Positions 59,903 through 64,000 of a DNA stretch of 64,000 nucleotides are shown one piece after another. Location of the stretch: positions 1,178,001 to 1,242,000 of the forward strand of contig NZ_CP070352.1 of assembly GCF_016919405.1 (NCBI RefSeq), written 5' to 3'. The translations under genes and the position numbers were made by a program. Numbering within the stretch: the first letter of the stretch is position 1; every line of letters starts with the position of its first letter. Under the pieces are notes generated by a model. That model had not been told where the DNA came from, searched no databases, and saw only the letters and a list, made by a program, of their open reading frames with translations. The stretch is from Ensifer sp. PDNC004. Lineage in GTDB: Bacteria > Pseudomonadota > Alphaproteobacteria > Rhizobiales > Rhizobiaceae.

Positions 59903-60342
59903 ATGCCGTCGTTTTCCCTTGAGATTACCGATTTCTGGAGCGCATCCTTCGTGGGCGATGTTCTCGCAAGCGCGGATCGGTTCACCGTCACGGTCAATTC
60001 CGACCTCGACGAGGACAGCCCGGCTATGGTGCTGCACACCGCTGAAAACGGCGTAAGGGCCGTTCTGTCGCCGGGGCTCGCCGCCGCGCTGTCGCCGACG
60101 ACGGGACAGGTGACGCCCGCAAGGTTGTGCGCGCCATCAGCCGGGCTGCGCTTGAAAGGGGCTACCAGCCGCAATATCGCTGCCAGCTCGACAACCATGC
60201 GTCGGTGGCGCTTGCCGGAGCCGCGGGCTTGACGCTTTTCGGCCAATGGGAAGCGCCCTCCGAAGAGAGCTGGGACGCGGCTCGACGAGTATGCCGGAGC
60301 GTCAAAACGATGCTGACAGAATCTGGCAGGGGTCGCGCGTAA
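59903..60342 (+). pseudogene. GNAT acetyltransferase remnant with internal deletion and frameshift
   Basis: The first frame (59903 on) encodes an N-terminus like rhizobial GNAT proteins (L-E-I-T-D-F-W, N-S-D-L-D-E-D, R-A-V-L-S-P). From about 60080 homology continues in another frame: G-T-G-D-A-R-K-V-V-R-A-I, then Y-R-C-Q-L-D-N-H-A-S-V-A-L-A-x-A-A-G-L-T-L-F-G, the acetyl-CoA-binding and C-terminal part. The two parts join after only about 60 residues, where full-length relatives (as remembered) have more than 100 extra residues. A deletion plus a one-base shift therefore seems to have broken the gene. Confidence 0.6.
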
Positions 60343-60376
60343 AGTGGTCGCAGGATAAGAGATCGAGGGATTGCAG

Positions 60377-60898
60377 ATGTCGGCGCAGGATATGTTTCAG
60401 ATGGGTGCAGCAAACAGGTCGGGCGAGCGCAATTTCTGGATCGGCGCGGTTTCCGGCGATGACCTGCAGCATGCTGCGGAAGACGGATTCTCTCGCTTTG
60501 GCTACGGCTACGGCAATGTCCAGGCGATGACGCGCATGAAGGCGGGCGACGGCTTCATCGGTTATGCGCCGAACGCTGCCTTCAATGGCCGGGCGGGGCT
60601 CGCCTGTTTTGCCGCCATCGGCGTCGTCAAGGAGCGCCCGCCCTACTTCTTTGCCATGGGCGGTGTCGCGCCGCATCGCGGCGACATCGACTGGGCCGAC
60701 AGCATGGAGGCCCCGGTTCGCCCCTGGCTCGACAGCCTGGAGTTTGCCGAAGGCAACCGCAACTGGGACCAGAAGCTGCGTGTTGGTCATCTCGCCATCA
60801 GCGAGCGGGATTTCCGCGTGATCGCGCGGGCCATGCATGCCGACCTCGGCATGGTTTTCCCGAGAGCGTCGGCCTATCGCCAGCAACTTGCCGGCTGA
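60377..60898 (+). CDS. EVE-domain (UPF0310-like) protein
   Basis: A 173-residue protein matching the UPF0310/EVE pattern along its length: N-F-W-I-G-A-V-S near 20, M-K-A-G-D-G-F-I-G-Y-A-P near 55, A-I-G-V-V-K near 75, H-R-G-D-I-D-W near 98, F-A-E-G-N-R-N-W near 121 and I-S-E-R-D-F-R-V-I-A near 140. EVE domains are PUA-like and bind modified nucleobases in DNA or RNA. No restriction partner is nearby. ATG at 60377 was preferred to TTG at 60371 because of GAGG upstream. Confidence 0.78.
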   Translation: MSAQDMFQMGAANRSGERNFWIGAVSGDDLQHAAEDGFSRFGYGYGNVQAMTRMKAGDGFIGYAPNAAFNGRAGLACFAAIGVVKERPPYFFAMGGVAPHRGDIDWADSMEAPVRPWLDSLEFAEGNRNWDQKLRVGHLAISERDFRVIARAMHADLGMVFPRASAYRQQLAG

Positions 60899-60910
60899 CC
60901 GCCGTCGCCC

Positions 60911-61852
60911 TCAACCCGTCAACAGCACCGTCGCTTCTTCCCCCGTGTCGACAGGTTGCTCCACGGAGCCGGCCGGCACGCTGGCATACATGCCTGTGGT
61001 TCTGAATTCGGTCGGGCTCAGCCCGAACGAGCGGCGGAAGACCTTGGCGAAGTAGTTGGGATCCTCGAAGCCTGAGAGGATCGCCACTTCCTTGACCGGC
61101 AGGCTTGCCGTTTTCGTCAGCAGTTTGACCGCGCGCTGCAAACGCTTCTGCAGCACATATTCGGCCGGCGCCATGCCTTCGCTGGCGGCAAAGACGCGGG
61201 AGAAATGCGCCCGGCTCAGACCCGACACGCGCGCCAGTTCCTCTACCGGAAGCGGGTTCTGCAGGTTGTTCATGATGTGGTCGACGACGCGGTGCATCGT
61301 CCTGTGCTCATGACTGAACACCGGATGCGAGCCGAAGACGTCGTCGTAGAGCGCCATCGCCGCCTCGTAGGCAATCGCCGAAGCGCGGCCCGGCGTCTCG
61401 CCGCCGCGGATCAGGCGCAGGCTGCAGTCGGCCAGATGTTCGATCGTTTCCGGTTGCAGCTTCAGGACCGGGCCGGTGACGGCAAGCAGGGCGCGGTGGA
61501 TGCGCAGCGCCTCGTCGCCGTTCATCGAGATCCAGAAAAACTCCCAGCGCCCGCCATCTTCCAGCCAGTAGCGATGATTGTGCGGCACCAGCAGCAGCAG
61601 CGTCTCGCCCCCGCGTACCCGATAGCTGCGGTTTTCGTAGCGCAGGTTTCCGGCGCCCGCGATCGTGTGCTGCAGCACAGTGAAGGGCGTGTTTCCGCGC
61701 TTTCTGCCGTCCCAGTCATAGGTCGCATTGTTGCGGATTTCATAGCCGGTGCTGGTCGGCATCGCATGCAGGCTCTGGCGTCCCCGCGGCAGCGAAACCG
61801 TGCGCATAATCGGGCCGTTGTCGATCAAATCTTGCAGCATAAAATTACCCAT
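60911..61852 (-). CDS. AraC-family regulator, probable activator of alpha-galactoside genes
   Basis: A 313-residue regulator: an AraC-type cupin sensing domain (about 40-150, with P-H-N-H-R-Y-W near 90) and the double HTH (V-E-E-L-A-R-V-S-G-L-S-R-A-H-F-S-R-V-F, V-K-E-V-A-I-L-S-G-F-E-D-P-N-Y-F-A-K-V-F-R-R). It is divergent from melA. S. meliloti AgpT is an AraC-type activator next to alpha-galactoside genes, so this may be its counterpart. The start is uncertain (61852 or the Met at 61840); neither has a strong Shine-Dalgarno. Confidence 0.85.
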   Translation of the reverse strand: MGNFMLQDLIDNGPIMRTVSLPRGRQSLHAMPTSTGYEIRNNATYDWDGRKRGNTPFTVLQHTIAGAGNLRYENRSYRVRGGETLLLLVPHNHRYWLEDGGRWEFFWISMNGDEALRIHRALLAVTGPVLKLQPETIEHLADCSLRLIRGGETPGRASAIAYEAAMALYDDVFGSHPVFSHEHRTMHRVVDHIMNNLQNPLPVEELARVSGLSRAHFSRVFAASEGMAPAEYVLQKRLQRAVKLLTKTASLPVKEVAILSGFEDPNYFAKVFRRSFGLSPTEFRTTGMYASVPAGSVEQPVDTGEEATVLLTG

Positions 61853-61929
61853 GAAAGCACAATACCGCTCTGGCGGGGTCGGCGATTATACACATAATGA
61901 CCGCCAACAGCGCAACAGGCGGTGCTTTC
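61853..61929. promoter_or_regulatory. Inverted GAAAGCAC pair between the AraC gene and melA
   Basis: GAAAGCAC at 61853-61860 and GTGCTTTC at 61922-61929 form an eight-base inverted pair 61 bases apart in the divergent promoter region. They could be half-sites of the AraC regulator. Confidence 0.4.
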
Positions 61930-62040
61930 GGCCCGTAGAAAATGAGGGGATGCATCGAAGTTGCGCGTAGAGACGGTGAGAAACCGTGAATTGATTTTAC
62001 CCTTTGTCAGAAATGCATGCAGTTCATGAGGAGTGAGGGC

Positions 62041-63504
62041 ATGGCAACGTTCAAGATCGCCATCATCGGCGCCGGCAGCATCGGCTTCACCAAGAAGCTG
62101 TTCACCGACATTCTCGCCGTGCCGGAATTGCGCAACATCGAGGTTGCGCTGACCGACCTCAGCGCCCGCAATCTGGAAATGATCAAGGCGATCCTCGACC
62201 GGATCGTCGAGGTCAACCGCCTGCCGACGAAGGTGACGGCAACCACCGACCGGTTGAGGGCGCTGGAAGGCGCCCGCTACATCATCAGCTGCGTGCGCGT
62301 CGGCGGTCTCGAAGCCTATGCCGACGACATCCGCATTCCGCTCAAATACGGGGTCGACCAGTGCGTCGGCGATACGATCTGCGCCGGCGGCATCCTCTAC
62401 GGCCAGCGCAACATCCCCGTCATCCTCGATTTCTGCAAGGATATCCGGGCCGTCGCCGAGCCGGGCGCGAAGTTCCTGAATTATGCCAACCCGATGGCGA
62501 TGAACACCTGGGCGGCGATCGAATACGGCAAGGTCGACACGGTCGGTCTTTGCCACGGTGTCCAGCACGGCGGCGAGCAGATCGCCGAAATCCTCGGCGC
62601 CGGCGAGGGCGAACTCGACTACGTCTGCTCCGGCATCAACCACCAGACCTGGTTCGTCGATGTCAGGCTCAAGGGGCGCAGGATCGGCAAGGAGGAACTG
62701 GTCGCGGCCTTCGAAGCGCATCCGGTGTTCTCCAAGCAGGAGAAGCTCCGGATCGACGTCTTGAAGCGTTTCGGCGTCTATTCGACCGAGAGCAACGGCC
62801 ATCTCTCGGAATATCTTCCCTGGTATCGCAAGCGCCCGGAGGAAATTACCCGCTGGATCGACATGTCGGACTGGATCCACGGAGAGACCGGTGGTTACCT
62901 CCGCCATTCGACCGAGACGCGTAACTGGTTCGAAACCGAGTTTCCGCAGTTCCTCGAAGCGGCCGGAAATCTGCTCGATCACAACAAGCGCTCGAACGAG
63001 CATGCAAGCCATATTCTCGAGGCCCTGGAAACAGGCCGGGTCTATCGCGGCCATTTCAACGTCAAGAACAATGGCGTGATCACCAACCTGCCCGCCGACG
63101 CGATCATCGAATCCCCCGGCTTCGTCGATCGTTTCGGCATCAACATGGTCTCGGGCATCACCCTTCCTGAGGCCTGTGCTGCCACCTGCCTTTCCTCGAT
63201 CAACGTCCAGCGCATGTCGGTCCATGCAGCCGTGACCGGCGATCTCGACCTTCTGAAGCTGGCGATGCTGCACGATCCGCTGGTCGGCGCGATCTGCACG
63301 CCGGACGAGGTCTGGCAGATGGTTGACGAGATGGTGGTCGCGCAAAGCCAGTGGCTGCCGCAATACGCCCACGCGATCGATGGTGCGAAGGAGCGGCTTG
63401 GCCGCGCCACCGTCAAGACTCGCGAGTGGAACGGCGCCGCGCGGCGTCAGATGCGCTCGCTCGACGAGTTGCGCGCCGAGCGCCAGGTCCGCGCCGCCGG
63501 CTGA
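62041..63504 (+). CDS. melA: Alpha-galactosidase, glycoside hydrolase family 4
   Basis: A 487-residue GH4 enzyme, which needs NAD+ and Mn2+ and cleaves by a redox-elimination mechanism. The N-terminal Rossmann motif I-I-G-A-G-S-I-G-F is near 7-15, N-Y-A-N-P-M-A near 150, the metal Cys/His in L-C-H-G-V-Q-H near 174-180 and H-Q-T-W-F near 207. It hydrolyses melibiose- or raffinose-type alpha-galactosides in the cytoplasm. The ATG at 62041 follows GAGGAGTGAGGGC. Confidence 0.93.
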   Translation: MATFKIAIIGAGSIGFTKKLFTDILAVPELRNIEVALTDLSARNLEMIKAILDRIVEVNRLPTKVTATTDRLRALEGARYIISCVRVGGLEAYADDIRIPLKYGVDQCVGDTICAGGILYGQRNIPVILDFCKDIRAVAEPGAKFLNYANPMAMNTWAAIEYGKVDTVGLCHGVQHGGEQIAEILGAGEGELDYVCSGINHQTWFVDVRLKGRRIGKEELVAAFEAHPVFSKQEKLRIDVLKRFGVYSTESNGHLSEYLPWYRKRPEEITRWIDMSDWIHGETGGYLRHSTETRNWFETEFPQFLEAAGNLLDHNKRSNEHASHILEALETGRVYRGHFNVKNNGVITNLPADAIIESPGFVDRFGINMVSGITLPEACAATCLSSINVQRMSVHAAVTGDLDLLKLAMLHDPLVGAICTPDEVWQMVDEMVVAQSQWLPQYAHAIDGAKERLGRATVKTREWNGAARRQMRSLDELRAERQVRAAG

Positions 63505-63509
63505 TGATT

Positions 63510-63547
63510 GCAGCGCTGCTTGCGTGAGGAGACGCAAGCAGCGCTGC
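63510..63547 (+). other. Long intercistronic hairpin between melA and the binding-protein gene
   Basis: A 16-base perfect stem (positions 63510-63525 with 63532-63547) encloses the six-base loop GAGGAG, which is Shine-Dalgarno-like. No T-run follows. It starts five bases after the melA stop and 68 bases before the next gene, so it may protect or set the relative amount of the two messages. Confidence 0.7.
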
Positions 63548-63614
63548 CTGAACTGCAGACTTTACAAGGAGGAGGCCGCGTTCCGGCGCGGCGAAAGAGG
63601 GAGAATCTGAGCCA

Positions 63615-64000
63615 ATGACCAGCCACAGACTGACGAAAATGGCGAGCCTGCTGCTTGTCGGCATCTCGACCTTTGCCTTGGAGGCGGCCGCCTCCGAGCC
63701 CACCGTCGTGCCGCAGCAGCCGGCATTCCCGGCCGAGGGCAAGATTACCTATGTGCCGCGCGACTCGATCGCCGAATTCAAGGCGCTGCCGGAATACAAG
63801 GAACCGGCCTGGGTTACCGAGAAATACGTCAAGACCGGCAAGCTGCCGCCGGTCGCCGAGCGGCTGCCGAAGGAGCCGATGGTCTTCAAGACCGGCAACA
63901 TGCCCGACGGCGTCGGCGTCTATGGCGACACGCTGCGTCACGTGATCGGCGGTCGGCCGGAAGGCTGGAACTACTCGGCCGGCCAGAGCCAGGGCTGGGG
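63615..64000 (+). CDS. Oligosaccharide/peptide ABC transporter binding protein (family 5), N-terminal part
   Basis: The first 128 residues of a larger periplasmic protein; the gene leaves the window at the right edge. A signal peptide of about 26 residues (L-T-K-M-A-S-L-L-L-V-G-I-S, ending E-A-A-A) is followed by a Pro-rich N-terminal segment and G-D-T-L-R-H-V-I-G-G-R-P-E-G-W-N-Y. In Sinorhizobium the melA-adjacent AgpA is such an alpha-galactoside-binding protein, so the same role is likely. Further agp transporter genes would be expected to the right. Confidence 0.8.
   Translation, partial: MTSHRLTKMASLLLVGISTFALEAAASEPTVVPQQPAFPAEGKITYVPRDSIAEFKALPEYKEPAWVTEKYVKTGKLPPVAERLPKEPMVFKTGNMPDGVGVYGDTLRHVIGGRPEGWNYSAGQSQGW

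Noticed and set aside
1..64000. tRNA or rRNA genes, insertion sequences, integrases, CRISPR arrays
   Set aside because: No T-loop sequences, transposase motifs, terminal repeats or spacer arrays were recognised on either strand by reading alone.

Overview
The window is GC-rich (roughly 62-64% by eye), densely packed DNA from an alphaproteobacterium of the Rhizobiales. It most resembles Sinorhizobium/Ensifer. Supporting signs are the ben/cat and pca genes, a hydroxyproline (hyp-like) locus, an alpha-galactoside (melA/agp-like) locus and minCDE together on one replicon; a CtrA box, two general-stress (EcfG-type) promoters and an alphaproteobacterial LexA-type box; and a Rhizobium-style intergenic repeat. 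In Sinorhizobium meliloti several of these loci lie on the pSymB chromid, so a chromid-like replicon is plausible, but that is inference.

Layout. 1-7348: aromatic degradation on the + strand (catC end, catA, benABCD, an aromatic-acid MFS transporter, pcaD), covering benzoate to catechol to muconate and part of the beta-ketoadipate branch. 7490-13336: accessory genes (SRPBCC protein with ArsR regulator, a RibD/DHFR-like reductase, a secreted alpha/beta hydrolase, a membrane-anchored AraC regulator, an HtrA protease, a small secreted protein). 13663-15960: two divergent citrate-synthase-family genes, one fused to a DNA-binding domain. 15966-25875: a sugar-uptake and catabolic operon of unassigned substrate, with a short RpiR-like regulator, CUT1 ABC transporter, TIM-barrel isomerase, NagB-like and ROK-like proteins that lack family-typical residues, Gfo/Idh dehydrogenase, TetR regulator and bicupin. 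25977-27929: minCDE, read leftwards from a CtrA-box promoter. 28241-32477: small proteins (one behind a LexA-type box, one behind an EcfG promoter), a cupin and an RTX calcium-binding protein behind an AT-rich promoter. 32488-36297: a MacB/LolD-type exporter with its adaptor and a divergent TetR repressor. 36350-41781: two penicillin-binding proteins divergent from an AmpR-like regulator. 41913-46788: the prkA-DUF444-spoVR stress operon behind an EcfG promoter. 47265-59191: hydroxyproline uptake and catabolism under a GntR regulator, with four matching candidate operators. 59565-60898: a DUF1127 protein, a broken acetyltransferase and an EVE-domain protein. 60911-64000: AraC regulator, alpha-galactosidase and the start of an oligosaccharide-binding protein.

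How the parts work together. The catabolic blocks are self-contained: each has its regulator, transporter and enzymes, and candidate operators can be read from inverted repeats. The most unusual parts are the sugar operon at 16-26 kb, whose enzymes lack family-typical residues; the small gene with a LexA-type box divergent from CtrA-controlled minC; the AmpR-like gene next to two PBP genes with no ampC; and the DNA-binding citrate synthase facing a second citrate synthase with an Asp-to-Glu change at the expected catalytic position. No tRNA, rRNA, CRISPR array, transposase or phage gene was recognised.
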